From Clostridiaceae bacterium (GTDB lineage: Bacteria; Bacillota; Clostridia; DSM-8532), in NCBI GenBank assembly GCA_012719545.1, contig JAAYAD010000099.1, positions 1-47,984 of the forward strand: DNA of 47,984 nt. Reading direction: 5' to 3'. Shown piece after piece: positions 27,607-36,722 of this stretch. Numbering within the stretch: position 1 is the first letter of the stretch; the number at the start of each line of letters is the position of its first letter. Below the pieces are notes generated by a model. That model was not told the origin of the DNA, made no database searches, and worked only from the letters and a program-made list of their open reading frames with translations. The translations under genes were made by a program, and so were the position numbers.

Positions 27607-30207
27607 ATGAAACATTATTTTGAACAGGCCGAAACTGTTCTTAAGTCTTTGGAATCTGGGAAGAACGGCCTTAACGAATCCCAGGCGATGGAAAGACTTA
27701 GCAAGTACGGAAAAAATAAGCTTGATGAGGGAAAGAAAAAATCACTTCTTGTAAGATTTTTTGAGCAGATGGCAGATCCCATGGTAATTGTTCTTATTGC
27801 CGCTGCTGTTATCTCAGGAGCCCTTGGTGAAGTAATAGATGCTGTAATTATTTTATTGGTAGTCATTCTCAATTCAATTCTTGGGGTTATTCAGGAAGGC
27901 AAGGCTGAAAAAGCCATTGAGGCATTGCAGAAAATGTCTTCTCCCTATTCCAAGGTAAGACGAAACGGTCATGTAATTCAGATAAAATCAGAGGAAATTG
28001 TTCCGGGGGATATTGTCCTTATTGAAGCCGGCGATGCCATACCGGCTGATATGAGGCTGATTGAAGCTTCAAGCCTGAAGGTGGAGGAAGCTTCCTTAAC
28101 GGGTGAATCGGTACCCGTTGAGAAAACAAGTGAAGCTCTTTCTTCTGATAAAGGTGATGATATTCCTCTCGGCGACCGCAGCAATATGGTTTATATGGGC
28201 ACAAGCGCTGTGTACGGAAGGGGAGAAGGTGTCGTAACTGCAACCGGTATGTCCACTGAGATGGGCAAGATTGCCGGAATTATTTCAAACTCAGGCAATG
28301 AGAAAACTCCTCTTCAGGAAAAACTTGCGTCATTAAGCAAGGTATTAAGCATTGCAGTCCTGGCTGTGAGTGTTTTTATATTCGCCTTTAGTATTTTAAG
28401 AAACGGAGATTATTCAGGGACTTCAATTCTTGATGCATTCATGCTTGCAGTAAGCCTTGCGGTAGCCGCCATACCTGAAGGGCTTGTGGCAGTTGTTACA
28501 GTGGTTCTGTCCATTGGCGTTACCAAAATGTCTGAAAGAAACGCAATCATCCGCAGGCTTACAGCGGTCGAGACTCTTGGCTGCACGCAGATTATCTGCT
28601 CCGATAAAACAGGTACACTTACTCAGAATATAATGACTGTTGTGGACACCTATGGCAATAATGAACTGCTTGCAGTATCAATGGCACTCTGCAATGATGC
28701 GGCATTGTCCGATGAAGACGGCAGCATAGTGGGTGAGCCCACAGAAAGCGCCTTGGTCAAATTTGCTGTGAATTCAGGCAAGAATAAGAACGAGCTTGAA
28801 AAAAGCATGCCCAGGGTAGCGGAAGCACCCTTTGATTCAATGAGAAAGTTAATGTCCACAGTTCACAAAAAGGACGGAGAGTATATTCAGTATACAAAGG
28901 GCGCTCCCGATGAAATACTGAAAAAATGTACCAAAATAATTACAGAAGAAGGAGAGGTTCCCCTAACTGACGAGCATAGAGACAAAATACTTGAAGCCAA
29001 TAAGAAAATGGCAGACAAAGCCTTGAGAGTCTTAGGCTCTGCTTTGAGACACTGGAGCTCAATGCCTGAGGACACATCTTTTGAAAACCTTGAAAAAGAG
29101 CTTACTTTTATAGGTCTTGCCGGAATGATTGATCCTGTGCGTCCTGAGGTAAAAGCGGCGATTGAGGAATGCCGCAGGGCTGGCATAAGGCCCATAATGA
29201 TAACCGGAGACCATAAGGATACGGCTGTTGCCATCGCAAAAGAGCTTGGAATAATTAAAGATGAAAGCCAGGCCATTACCGGCGCCGAAATGTCCAAAAT
29301 ACCCGATGAGGAATTTGAAGCAAACATAGAAAAATATTCGGTATATGCACGTGTTCAGCCTGAACATAAGGTCAGAATTGTGAATGCGTGGAAAAAACGC
29401 GGTAAAATTACTGCTATGACCGGTGACGGCGTCAATGACGCTCCAGCCCTTAAATCTGCCGATATCGGTGTCGGCATGGGCATAACGGGAACAGATGTAA
29501 GCAAGAATGTTTCGGATATGGTGCTTGCCGATGACAATTTTGCAACCATTGTCTATGCAGTTGAAGAGGGAAGAAGAATATACGACAATATCAGAAAATC
29601 AATACAGTTCTTATTGTCCTCAAACTTAAGCGAGGTTGTTGCTCTCTTCCTGGCTACAATCTGGAACTTCAAACTGTTTTCCCCCATCCATATCCTGTGG
29701 ATTAATCTTGTTACCGATACCTTCCCGGCAATTTCTCTGGGAATGGAAAAGGCAGAAAAGGATATAATGGATAAGCCGCCGAGAAGTTCTGATGAAGGTA
29801 TTTTTGCAAATGGTCTTGGTGCTAAGGTAATTTATCAGGGAACAATTATTGCAATACTTACTATTATTTCTTTCCTGCAAGGAAACAGCAGTTCCCATGT
29901 CGAAGGCATGACCATGGCATTTCTCACCCTTTCAATGTGTGAGATATTCCATTCCCTGAACTTAAGGTCAAGTACAAAATCAATTTTCGCCCTTGGAACT
30001 CACAATAGATTCCTGGTGCTTGCAATGGCCCTTTCCTTTGTACTGACCATGATGGTTATTTATGTTCCCGGATTAAACACCATCTTTGAGCTTACAGCTC
30101 TTTCATGGACTAAGTTGCTTACTGCCATAGGTATTTCGGCAATAATCATACCCATTGTAGAAATTGAAAAGCTTATAAGCCGGAGTATCAGCAATAAAAG
30201 ATCGTGA
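27607..30207 (+). CDS. P2A-type cation-transporting ATPase (calcium-type)
   Basis: This 866-residue P-type ATPase is of the SERCA/PMR1-like group and would export Ca2+ or possibly Mn2+. The phosphorylated aspartate is D333 in SDKTGTLT. TGES in the actuator domain, KGAPDEIL in the nucleotide domain and TGDGVNDAPALK in the hinge are intact. The membrane ion-site segments read AAIPEGLVAVVTVVLS (fourth segment) and LWINLVTDTFPAISLGME (sixth), which is the calcium-pump pattern. Ten membrane segments are expected. ATG 27607 follows AAAGGAAA. The ion cannot be decided from sequence alone. A small membrane protein follows 43 bases downstream. Confidence 0.9.
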   Translation: MKHYFEQAETVLKSLESGKNGLNESQAMERLSKYGKNKLDEGKKKSLLVRFFEQMADPMVIVLIAAAVISGALGEVIDAVIILLVVILNSILGVIQEGKAEKAIEALQKMSSPYSKVRRNGHVIQIKSEEIVPGDIVLIEAGDAIPADMRLIEASSLKVEEASLTGESVPVEKTSEALSSDKGDDIPLGDRSNMVYMGTSAVYGRGEGVVTATGMSTEMGKIAGIISNSGNEKTPLQEKLASLSKVLSIAVLAVSVFIFAFSILRNGDYSGTSILDAFMLAVSLAVAAIPEGLVAVVTVVLSIGVTKMSERNAIIRRLTAVETLGCTQIICSDKTGTLTQNIMTVVDTYGNNELLAVSMALCNDAALSDEDGSIVGEPTESALVKFAVNSGKNKNELEKSMPRVAEAPFDSMRKLMSTVHKKDGEYIQYTKGAPDEILKKCTKIITEEGEVPLTDEHRDKILEANKKMADKALRVLGSALRHWSSMPEDTSFENLEKELTFIGLAGMIDPVRPEVKAAIEECRRAGIRPIMITGDHKDTAVAIAKELGIIKDESQAITGAEMSKIPDEEFEANIEKYSVYARVQPEHKVRIVNAWKKRGKITAMTGDGVNDAPALKSADIGVGMGITGTDVSKNVSDMVLADDNFATIVYAVEEGRRIYDNIRKSIQFLLSSNLSEVVALFLATIWNFKLFSPIHILWINLVTDTFPAISLGMEKAEKDIMDKPPRSSDEGIFANGLGAKVIYQGTIIAILTIISFLQGNSSSHVEGMTMAFLTLSMCEIFHSLNLRSSTKSIFALGTHNRFLVLAMALSFVLTMMVIYVPGLNTIFELTALSWTKLLTAIGISAIIIPIVEIEKLISRSISNKRS

Positions 30208-30250
30208 TTAAGTTATGATTAATAATTTTAATCAGAACAAGGAGTCAGGA

Positions 30251-30652
30251 ATGTTCAGAATGAATTGGTTAAGCAGGTTTATGTACGGCAGGCACGGTAC
30301 GGATCACCTGTCGGTAGCCTTGCTTGTTCTGTCTGTGATTATGGCATATATAGGCGGTGCTGCAAATCTTACCGTATTGCTTGTACTAAGCTATGTTCCG
30401 CTTGGGTATTCCTTTTTCAGAGTTCTGTCCAGGAATACTGTAAAAAGGAGAATGGAAAATTACAGGTTCGTAACGCTTTTTGGCACATTGTTTTCCTGGT
30501 TGCGATACTTAATTGGCAGAATAAAGGACTTACCCACACACAGAATTTTTAAATGCCCCAATTGCAAGGCAAAACTGCGTGTGCCGAGGGGCAAGGGCAA
30601 GATATGCATAACCTGCACCAGATGCAGGACGGAATTAATAAGAAAAACTTAA
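30251..30652 (+). CDS. Small membrane protein with C-terminal zinc ribbon
   Basis: This 133-residue protein has two adjacent hydrophobic segments (about residues 18-55) and a basic loop. The C-terminal ribbon reads FKCPNCKAKLRVPRGKGKI followed by CTRCRTEL, so four cysteines can bind zinc. The layout suggests a membrane-anchored zinc-ribbon protein of unknown function, seen in other clostridia. The start was set to ATG 30251 because AAGGAG ends 6 bases before it; an in-frame ATG at 30215 has no ribosome site. It follows the cation ATPase closely and may be co-transcribed with it. Confidence 0.7.
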   Translation: MFRMNWLSRFMYGRHGTDHLSVALLVLSVIMAYIGGAANLTVLLVLSYVPLGYSFFRVLSRNTVKRRMENYRFVTLFGTLFSWLRYLIGRIKDLPTHRIFKCPNCKAKLRVPRGKGKICITCTRCRTELIRKT

Positions 30653-30658
30653 AGTAAA

Positions 30659-30718
30659 AAGCCTTCCTTTATGATTCTCAAGCATGGGGCATAAAGGAAG
30701 GCTTGACTATTTTTTTTA
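30659..30718 (+). terminator. Strong terminator before the lacI-type gene
   Basis: AAGCCTTCCTTTATG (30659-30673) and CATAAAGGAAGGCTT (30690-30704) form a perfect 15-bp stem, followed by GACTATTTTTTTT. Confidence 0.9.
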
Positions 30719-30731
30719 TAAAAAATATACT
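30703..30731 (+). promoter_or_regulatory. Promoter of the LacI-family regulator
   Basis: TTGACT (30703-30708) and TATACT (30726-30731) have a 17-base spacer. The -35 box begins inside the last bases of the preceding terminator stem. Confidence 0.7.
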
Positions 30732-30738
30732 AAAAATT

Positions 30739-30751
30739 GAAAACGTTTTGG
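30739..30751 (+). promoter_or_regulatory. LacI-type operator at the regulator gene
   Basis: GAAAACGTTTTGG is centred on the palindrome AAAACGTTTT and lies right at the predicted transcription start, consistent with autorepression. Confidence 0.6.
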
Positions 30752-30768
30752 AAAGGTGATAAAGGAAG

Positions 30769-31776
30769 ATGCCAACAATTAAAGATGTAGCCAAGAAATC
30801 AGGCTATTCCATAACTACTGTTTCCAGGGCATTGAACGGTTATGACGATGTCAGCGAGGAAACGAAGAAAAAAATTCAGAAGGTAGCAAAAGAGCTTAAA
30901 TATTATCCCAATGCCATTGCCAGAAGCCTTGTGCAGAAAGGGAGCAAGACATTCGGGTATATTTTGTGCGGCCTTGAACGCGGCACAAAACATGTAATCA
31001 TTCAGGAATTCCTGTCAGCCATTTACGATTTTACCCGTGAAAAAGGCTATGATATAATTATCATGGCAGTGGATTCAAAGAATCCCGGAACTAAAAGCTA
31101 CCTCCAGTTTGCAAGGGAGCATAACCTTGCCGGTATTATAGTTTCCGGCATAACCACCGATGAAAAATACTATGAGGAGCTTCTCCACAGCCAGATTCCC
31201 TGTGTGCTGATAGACCTTCTGGCCGACAATATAAGGGTTGGATGCGTAACTACCGACAATTATGAGGCATCCAGGGATGTTGTTACATATCTTTATAAAA
31301 TGGGCCACAGGAATATAGCATTTTTAAACGGTAAGGAGAAGGCCTCGGTTTCAATGGTCCGCTATTCCGGATTTGTTGATAAAATGCGCGAACTGGGCCT
31401 CAATTTCTCCCTTGATTATGTCATCAACGGAGAATTTTCAGAAGAAATCGCATATGAGAGAGTAAAGGAATTCCTGCCCAAACATCCCGAAATCACAGCC
31501 ATTTACTGCGCTTCGGACCTTATGGCTTTGGGTGCTATGAGAGCCGCGAAGGAGCTTAGTATTGATATTCCCGGAAAACTTTCCATTGTGGGCTTTGACA
31601 ATATACCCATAGCCCAGTACACCTCTCCTGCGCTGACCACTGTAGAACAGGACTTCTACCAGATGGGGTATGAAGCTGCCAAAATGCTCTACGATATAGT
31701 TCAGAACAAAGATGTTCCTCATTCTAAAAAAATATCATACAAAATTATTGAAAGATCCAGCGTCGGTATGGTATAA
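30769..31776 (+). CDS. LacI family transcriptional repressor
   Basis: This 335-residue repressor has an N-terminal helix-turn-helix with TIKDVAKKSGYSITTVSRALNG at residues 3-24 and the hinge-helix segment PNAIARSLVQK. A periplasmic-binding-protein-like effector domain follows, ending near VEQDFYQMGYEAAKML. The downstream GH65 gene and ABC transporter genes suggest that it senses a disaccharide or a sugar derived from it. Four AAAACGTTT-type palindromes, one at its own promoter and three at or in the GH65 gene, are its likely sites. The ribosome site AAAGGAAG precedes ATG 30769. CcpA-like global control cannot be excluded for these palindromes. Confidence 0.9.
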   Translation: MPTIKDVAKKSGYSITTVSRALNGYDDVSEETKKKIQKVAKELKYYPNAIARSLVQKGSKTFGYILCGLERGTKHVIIQEFLSAIYDFTREKGYDIIIMAVDSKNPGTKSYLQFAREHNLAGIIVSGITTDEKYYEELLHSQIPCVLIDLLADNIRVGCVTTDNYEASRDVVTYLYKMGHRNIAFLNGKEKASVSMVRYSGFVDKMRELGLNFSLDYVINGEFSEEIAYERVKEFLPKHPEITAIYCASDLMALGAMRAAKELSIDIPGKLSIVGFDNIPIAQYTSPALTTVEQDFYQMGYEAAKMLYDIVQNKDVPHSKKISYKIIERSSVGMV

Positions 31777-31783
31777 TTTGAAC

Positions 31784-31797
31784 AGAAAACGTTTCGG
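31784..31797 (+). promoter_or_regulatory. LacI-type operator copy 2
   Basis: AGAAAACGTTTCGG, one base off the perfect palindrome, lies 8 bases after the regulator stop codon and about 55 bases upstream of the GH65 -35 box. Confidence 0.55.
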
Positions 31798-31837
31798 GTA
31801 TAAAATTACATAATTACCCTCATAAATTTAACTTTTT

Positions 31838-31876
31838 TTGACATTATTTTTTTTAAATCTATCCAAAACGTTTTGA
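31838..31876 (+). promoter_or_regulatory. GH65 promoter region with overlapping operator copy 3
   Basis: TTGACA is at 31838-31843; the -10 box is poorly defined, with TATCCA at 31860-31865 the nearest candidate. The palindromic operator CCAAAACGTTTTGA (31863-31876) overlaps it, which would block transcription. AGGAGAG precedes ATG 31893. Confidence 0.6.
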
Positions 31877-31892
31877 CAACAGGAGAGAAAAT

Positions 31893-34235
31893 ATGCTTGC
31901 GTATAATGTTGGAAAAGACGATCTAAAGGACTGGCTGGTTGCCGAAACCGCCTTCAATGTGCGGAACTGCGGCAAATTCGAAACAATCATGAGCCTTGGA
32001 AACGGCTATCTGGGAATTCGTTCAGCCACAGAAGAAAAATACTGCAACGAAAAGCGAAATACCTTTGTAGCAGGGACTTTCAACAAGTTTGACGATACGG
32101 AGGTAAGCGAACTTCCAAACTGTGCGGATGTCACCGCGCTAAAAATTTTAATCAATGATGTTCCCCTAAATCTTAACAAAGTTGAGCCAAAAGAGTACAT
32201 AAGATTTTTGAACCTCAAGACTGCTGAGCTTACAAGAAGATTTTTATGGGAGACTCAGGAAACGGGAATTATCTCCTTTGAGTCAAAACGTTTTGTGTCG
32301 CTCTCAGACTTGCATTTAATAGGTCAGAAGATATCTGTTCGTGCTCTTTCCAAAGATGTAACCATAGATATTATTTCAGGTATCGACGGTCAGCAGACCA
32401 ACTCCGGAGTCCAGCACTTTTCTGACGGAGATAAAAGACTGTTTGACAAGAAGTGCCTGCAACTTATCCAAACCACCACACAAAGCAGGATAGACTTTGT
32501 AATTAATATGGTGCATAACTGCTTCATCAATGGCAACAAGCTTCCTGACAACGGCAGGATTGTTATGGACAGGCGCCAGGTATCCATGGAATACACTTTC
32601 TCCCTTAAAAAAGGTGATGAACTTACCATTGAGAAGTTTGCATCCATACATACAAGCCGTGACAGAGAATGGATTGACAAGGAATACTCTCTGGAAGCAT
32701 TAAGGGAACGCTCCTGGAGAGAACTGGTTGACAAGTCCGGCAAGGGCTATGAATATCATGCGCAGGAAAGTGCCAGGGCATGGAGTCAAAAAGTATGGGA
32801 CAAAGCCAATATTGTAATTGACAGCATAGACGGAAGAGATCAGCTGTCTGTAAGATTTGCCCAGTATCATTTAACGGCAATGACACCTGCCCATGACAAC
32901 AGGATGAATATAGGTGCCAAAGGTTTGACCGGTGAAGGATATAAAGGCCATACCTTCTGGGACACAGAAATATTTATGCTTCCTTACTTTACCTGGCATT
33001 TTCCGGAGATAGCAAGGTCACTGTTGGAATACAGGTACCTGTCGCTTCCCGGAGCTCACAAAAAGGCGAAAGAGAATGGCTATGACGGAGCCATGTTCCC
33101 ATGGGAATCCGCATGGCTGGATGAAGGCGAGACAACTCCTGTCTGGGGTGCGGCAGATATAATCACCGGAAAACCCACAAAAATCTGGTCCGGATTTATT
33201 GAACAACATATCACATCTGATATTGTTTACGCTGTATGCCAGTATTACACCATTACCAACGACCAGGATTTCATGGACAAGTACGGTTATGAACTTGTAC
33301 TGGATGCGGCGAAATTCTGGGCGTCCCGGCTTGAATGGGATGAGGCAAGGCAGCAATACTGCATAAATGATGTTGTCGGACCTGACGAATACAAGGAGCA
33401 TGTAAACAATAACGCATTTACAAATTATATGGCATGGTGGTCTATAAACAAGGCCATTGAGTTCAGGGATGAACTTAAGGCATCAAGGCCTGAGCTTTAC
33501 AACAGGCTTGATGAAAAGCTTGGTTTGGAAAATGCGTACATGCTGTGGAAAGAGAGAGTAAATAAAATATTCCTTCCTCAGCCCACAAAAGACGGAGTAC
33601 TTCCACAGGATGATACATATTTAAGCAAGAAAGATATTGATTTGACTCCATACAAGAACCAGACCCAGGTAGGATCAATCTTTAAGGATTACAACCTGGA
33701 ACAGGTAAATCAGATGCAGGTTACAAAACAGGCTGACGTTCTTCTGCTCTTCTACCTTCTGGGTGATCTCTTTGAAGAAAAGGTCAAGAAAGCCTCATGG
33801 AACTATTATGAACCACGAACACTGCATGATTCTTCCCTGTCCCTTTCGACTCATTCAATCCTTGCCAGTGATTTTGAAGACAAAAAGTTAGCGTATAAGC
33901 TGTTCAGACAGGCTGCGGACATTGATCTGGGCCAGAATATGAAGTCTTCTGATCATGGTATTCACGCAGCTTCGCTGGGCGGCGTATGGCAATGCGTTGT
34001 TAACGGTTTTGGAGGGGTCAGGGTAAATAACGGAATTCTGAAAATAGATCCCCACCTTCCTGACGAGTGGAACGGCCTTAAATTCTCAATTATCTGGAGA
34101 AACGACCGCATAAGGGTAGAAATTGACCACAAAAACCTGTCGCTTACCAATGAGACAGGAAACAACAAGGAATTGGAGATTGAAGTAAGAGGAAACAAAG
34201 TAACCTTGAAAAATGAACTAAAGCTTTCTCTGTAA
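31893..34235 (+). CDS. Glycoside hydrolase family 65 disaccharide phosphorylase
   Basis: This 780-residue GH65 enzyme would cleave an alpha-linked glucose disaccharide with phosphate to beta-glucose-1-phosphate and a sugar. It has an N-terminal beta-sandwich domain (SLGNGYLGIRSATEE near residue 35), then an (alpha/alpha)6 barrel with GHTFWDTEIFMLPYF, the catalytic acid E499 in VVGPDEYKEHVNNNAFTN, and KQADVLLLF in the phosphate region. Length and motifs fit kojibiose, nigerose or maltose-type phosphorylases; the substrate cannot be chosen from sequence. It is intracellular, as there is no signal peptide. Its gene lies between the repressor and a sugar ABC transporter, so the imported sugar is the likely substrate. 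It contains an operator-like palindrome at 32284-32295. Confidence 0.9.
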   Translation: MLAYNVGKDDLKDWLVAETAFNVRNCGKFETIMSLGNGYLGIRSATEEKYCNEKRNTFVAGTFNKFDDTEVSELPNCADVTALKILINDVPLNLNKVEPKEYIRFLNLKTAELTRRFLWETQETGIISFESKRFVSLSDLHLIGQKISVRALSKDVTIDIISGIDGQQTNSGVQHFSDGDKRLFDKKCLQLIQTTTQSRIDFVINMVHNCFINGNKLPDNGRIVMDRRQVSMEYTFSLKKGDELTIEKFASIHTSRDREWIDKEYSLEALRERSWRELVDKSGKGYEYHAQESARAWSQKVWDKANIVIDSIDGRDQLSVRFAQYHLTAMTPAHDNRMNIGAKGLTGEGYKGHTFWDTEIFMLPYFTWHFPEIARSLLEYRYLSLPGAHKKAKENGYDGAMFPWESAWLDEGETTPVWGAADIITGKPTKIWSGFIEQHITSDIVYAVCQYYTITNDQDFMDKYGYELVLDAAKFWASRLEWDEARQQYCINDVVGPDEYKEHVNNNAFTNYMAWWSINKAIEFRDELKASRPELYNRLDEKLGLENAYMLWKERVNKIFLPQPTKDGVLPQDDTYLSKKDIDLTPYKNQTQVGSIFKDYNLEQVNQMQVTKQADVLLLFYLLGDLFEEKVKKASWNYYEPRTLHDSSLSLSTHSILASDFEDKKLAYKLFRQAADIDLGQNMKSSDHGIHAASLGGVWQCVVNGFGGVRVNNGILKIDPHLPDEWNGLKFSIIWRNDRIRVEIDHKNLSLTNETGNNKELEIEVRGNKVTLKNELKLSL
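32284..32295 (+). promoter_or_regulatory. Intragenic LacI-type operator copy 4
   Basis: A perfect 12-base palindrome CAAAACGTTTTG lies inside the GH65 gene, about 390 bases after its start codon and about 420 bases from operator copy 3. It encodes the residues SKRFV, so it is part of coding sequence. Confidence 0.5.
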
Positions 34236-34307
34236 CTGGTTTTAACCGATCAGGGTTTTTCCTTGACCGGCTAGAATAAAAAATATTTTTAAGTGGAGGA
34301 ATTAAAA

Positions 34308-35597
34308 ATGAAAAAGATTCTTTCGATGTTGCTTGTACTTGCCCTGACCGTTTCTATGTTGGCTGCATGCGGAAAGACAAATGAGCCTGCAACGTCAACT
34401 GCTACACCGACTCAGGCTGCAAGTGAGACAGAGACACCTGCTGCATCTACCCCTTCAGTCGACCTTAAGGGCAAGAAAATCGTTGTTGCTCGCTGGGGCG
34501 GAAATGATGCTGAAACAGCTGCCTTTGCCAAGATGCTTGAAGAATTCCAGGCTGAGACCGGTATAATTCCTGAAGAAAGAGTATACACCGATTATGACAC
34601 TCAGCTTAAAGCAGACTTGATTGCCGGTCAGGCACCAGATGTTTTCTATGTGGATGCTTACATGGCTCCCTTCTACATCAGCCAGGGAGTATTGCAAGAA
34701 CTTGATAAAAATGTCGTACAAGCTGACAAATTCTATTCTTCACTTATAAAGGCATTTGAAAAAGACGGAAAACTATATGCTGTATCCAAGGACTTCTCAA
34801 CACTTGCCCTCTATTACAACAAGAAGTGGGTAAAGGAAGAGGAAATTCCTGCAACACAGGAAGAACTCTATGGAGCAGAATTCCTTTCAAAGATTCAGGC
34901 AAGACTGCCTCAGGGTGTTATAGCTCTTACATATAACCAGGACCTTGCTCGTCTCCTTGACCTTCTCGAAATAGACGGAACAGAAATTGTTAAAGACGGT
35001 AACAAGTCAAACCTTGGACATCCTGACATTATCAACAACATGAGAATGATTTATGACGCTGCTAAAGCTAAGCGTGTTATGACACCTGCAGACCTTGGTA
35101 TGGGCTGGAACGGTGAAGCATTCGGTAACGAGAAGACAGCTATGATGATTGAAGGTAACTGGGTATATGGAACCTTAAAGCAGCAGTTCCCCGAAGTAGA
35201 ATTCGGAATTGTTGAGGTTCCCACTTACAAGGGCAAGAAGACCACCATGGTATTCACAGTTGGTTATGCCATCGGCAAGGATACAAAAGAACCTGAAGCT
35301 GCCCTTGAATTCATCAAGTTTGCTACAGGACCCAAGGGTATGACCACATGGTGCTCCGGCGCAGGCGTTCTTCCTTCAAGATCTGACGTTGCCGCTTCAA
35401 TGGGAGTTGACAAGGATCCGTACCTCATTCCTCACATTAAGGGCGCTGATTACGCTAAATCATGGCAGAAGGGCGATTCTCTGAGCATTATAAACAAGGA
35501 ATTCCAGAACTTCTTCAATGCAGCTGTTCAGGGCGAATCTACTTTGGAAGAAGTTATGAAGGCTGCTGAAGATGAAGCTAACAAGCAGATTAAATAA
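34308..35597 (+). CDS. Sugar ABC transporter substrate-binding lipoprotein
   Basis: This 429-residue extracellular binding protein has a signal peptide (MKKILSMLLVLALTVSML) and lipobox LAAC, with the lipidated cysteine at C21. A Thr/Ser/Ala-rich linker (to about residue 50) precedes the mature family 1 solute-binding fold, with GKKIVVARWGGNDAE and GMGWNGEAFGNEKTAMMIEGNW. ATG 34308 was chosen because GGAGG lies 8 bases before it. It would capture a di- or oligosaccharide for the two permeases downstream. The upstream GH65 gene ends 72 bases before. A stable hairpin after it may keep its message more abundant than that of the permeases. Confidence 0.92.
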   Translation: MKKILSMLLVLALTVSMLAACGKTNEPATSTATPTQAASETETPAASTPSVDLKGKKIVVARWGGNDAETAAFAKMLEEFQAETGIIPEERVYTDYDTQLKADLIAGQAPDVFYVDAYMAPFYISQGVLQELDKNVVQADKFYSSLIKAFEKDGKLYAVSKDFSTLALYYNKKWVKEEEIPATQEELYGAEFLSKIQARLPQGVIALTYNQDLARLLDLLEIDGTEIVKDGNKSNLGHPDIINNMRMIYDAAKAKRVMTPADLGMGWNGEAFGNEKTAMMIEGNWVYGTLKQQFPEVEFGIVEVPTYKGKKTTMVFTVGYAIGKDTKEPEAALEFIKFATGPKGMTTWCSGAGVLPSRSDVAASMGVDKDPYLIPHIKGADYAKSWQKGDSLSIINKEFQNFFNAAVQGESTLEEVMKAAEDEANKQIK

Positions 35598-35620
35598 TTA
35601 ATTAAATAGAGCATTTAAAT

Positions 35621-35644
35621 CAGGTGCAGCTTATGCTGCACCTG
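35621..35644 (+). terminator. Hairpin after the binding-protein gene
   Basis: CAGGTGCAGC (35621-35630) and GCTGCACCTG (35635-35644) form a perfect 10-bp stem with loop TTAT. It lacks a U-run, so partial read-through with mRNA stabilisation, as in other sugar operons, is more likely than full termination. Confidence 0.55.
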
Positions 35645-35802
35645 GTATATGCTTCCAGAAATTTTTATAAAATTTAATTTTTATTTTGGGGGCTTTTAAC
35701 TTGCGGTAAATTAAGCAAGGCAAAAGCTCTTTTGTGTTAAAATGGTCTTATGGTGGTATTTTTATTGATGATTGTCTGATTTAATCATTGCGAGGTGGCC
35801 AT

Positions 35803-36705
35803 ATGAAGAAGTTAAACAGAAACAGGCTTATGGACCATATTCAGGGATATTCTTTCATAGCTCCCGCCGCCGTCATCCTGGGCATATTTGTATACATTTC
35901 GGTATCATTGGCTGTTTACATGTCTTTTCATGAAGTGAATCTTTTTAAATGGACTTTTGATTTTATAGGATTAGGAAACTATAAAAGAGTTTTTACTGAA
36001 GACAGAATTTATAAAGCTTTTTCCAATACCGTAAGATTTGTTGCAGTGGTTGCGCCTATCCAGACCATTCTGGCACTAATAATTGCAGCCGTGCTCAACA
36101 GCAAGATAAAAGGCCAGAAGGCTTTCAGAATTATATATTTTCTTCCTACTCTCACATCATCAACTGCTTTGACAATGATATTCATGTTTATATTCAGTAT
36201 AAGCGGTCCGTTCAACCAGATTGCTCATAATTTAGGCTTAATCACCGAAATGAAGAACTGGCTGAATGAACCCAAGTTTGCTCTAAAAATAATTATGGCC
36301 ATGAATATATGGTCAACGGTTCCATACTACATGACCATCTATCTGGCAGCGCTCCAGGATGTGCCTCAGAGCCTTTATGAAGCGGCAGAGGTGGATGGAG
36401 CCAATGCATTCCAGCGGTTTATGAACGTAACGGTTCCCCATATGAAGCCGATTACAACTTTCGTATTTATTACAGGTATAATTGGTACATTCCAGATGTT
36501 TGACCAGGCATACATATTCTCCAATGGTTCGGGTGGTCCCCAGAACTCAACCCTGACTGTTGCGCTGATGGTTTACCAGTACGCATTCAGCTTACTGAAC
36601 GATATGGGTCTTGCCTCCGCGGTAGCAATTATTCTGGCCATTGCCATTATTCTTGCAAGCCTATTGGCCAATAAAATGAACAAGAGTGAGAAACTTTATT
36701 CATAA
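35803..36705 (+). CDS. Sugar ABC transporter permease, MalF/UgpA type
   Basis: This 300-residue inner-membrane permease has six expected membrane segments, beginning at SFIAPAAVILGIFVYISVSLA. The cytoplasmic EAA loop reads EAAEVDGANAFQRFMNVTVP near residue 200 and would contact the ATPase. ATG 35803 was chosen with GAGGTGG 4 bases upstream; an in-frame TTG at 35788 lies before that site. It forms a pair with the next permease, 17 bases downstream. The ATPase subunit is absent, as is usual where one MsmK-like ATPase serves many sugar importers. Confidence 0.92.
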   Translation: MKKLNRNRLMDHIQGYSFIAPAAVILGIFVYISVSLAVYMSFHEVNLFKWTFDFIGLGNYKRVFTEDRIYKAFSNTVRFVAVVAPIQTILALIIAAVLNSKIKGQKAFRIIYFLPTLTSSTALTMIFMFIFSISGPFNQIAHNLGLITEMKNWLNEPKFALKIIMAMNIWSTVPYYMTIYLAALQDVPQSLYEAAEVDGANAFQRFMNVTVPHMKPITTFVFITGIIGTFQMFDQAYIFSNGSGGPQNSTLTVALMVYQYAFSLLNDMGLASAVAIILAIAIILASLLANKMNKSEKLYS

Positions 36706-36722
36706 GGGGAGGGGGCAAAAGC

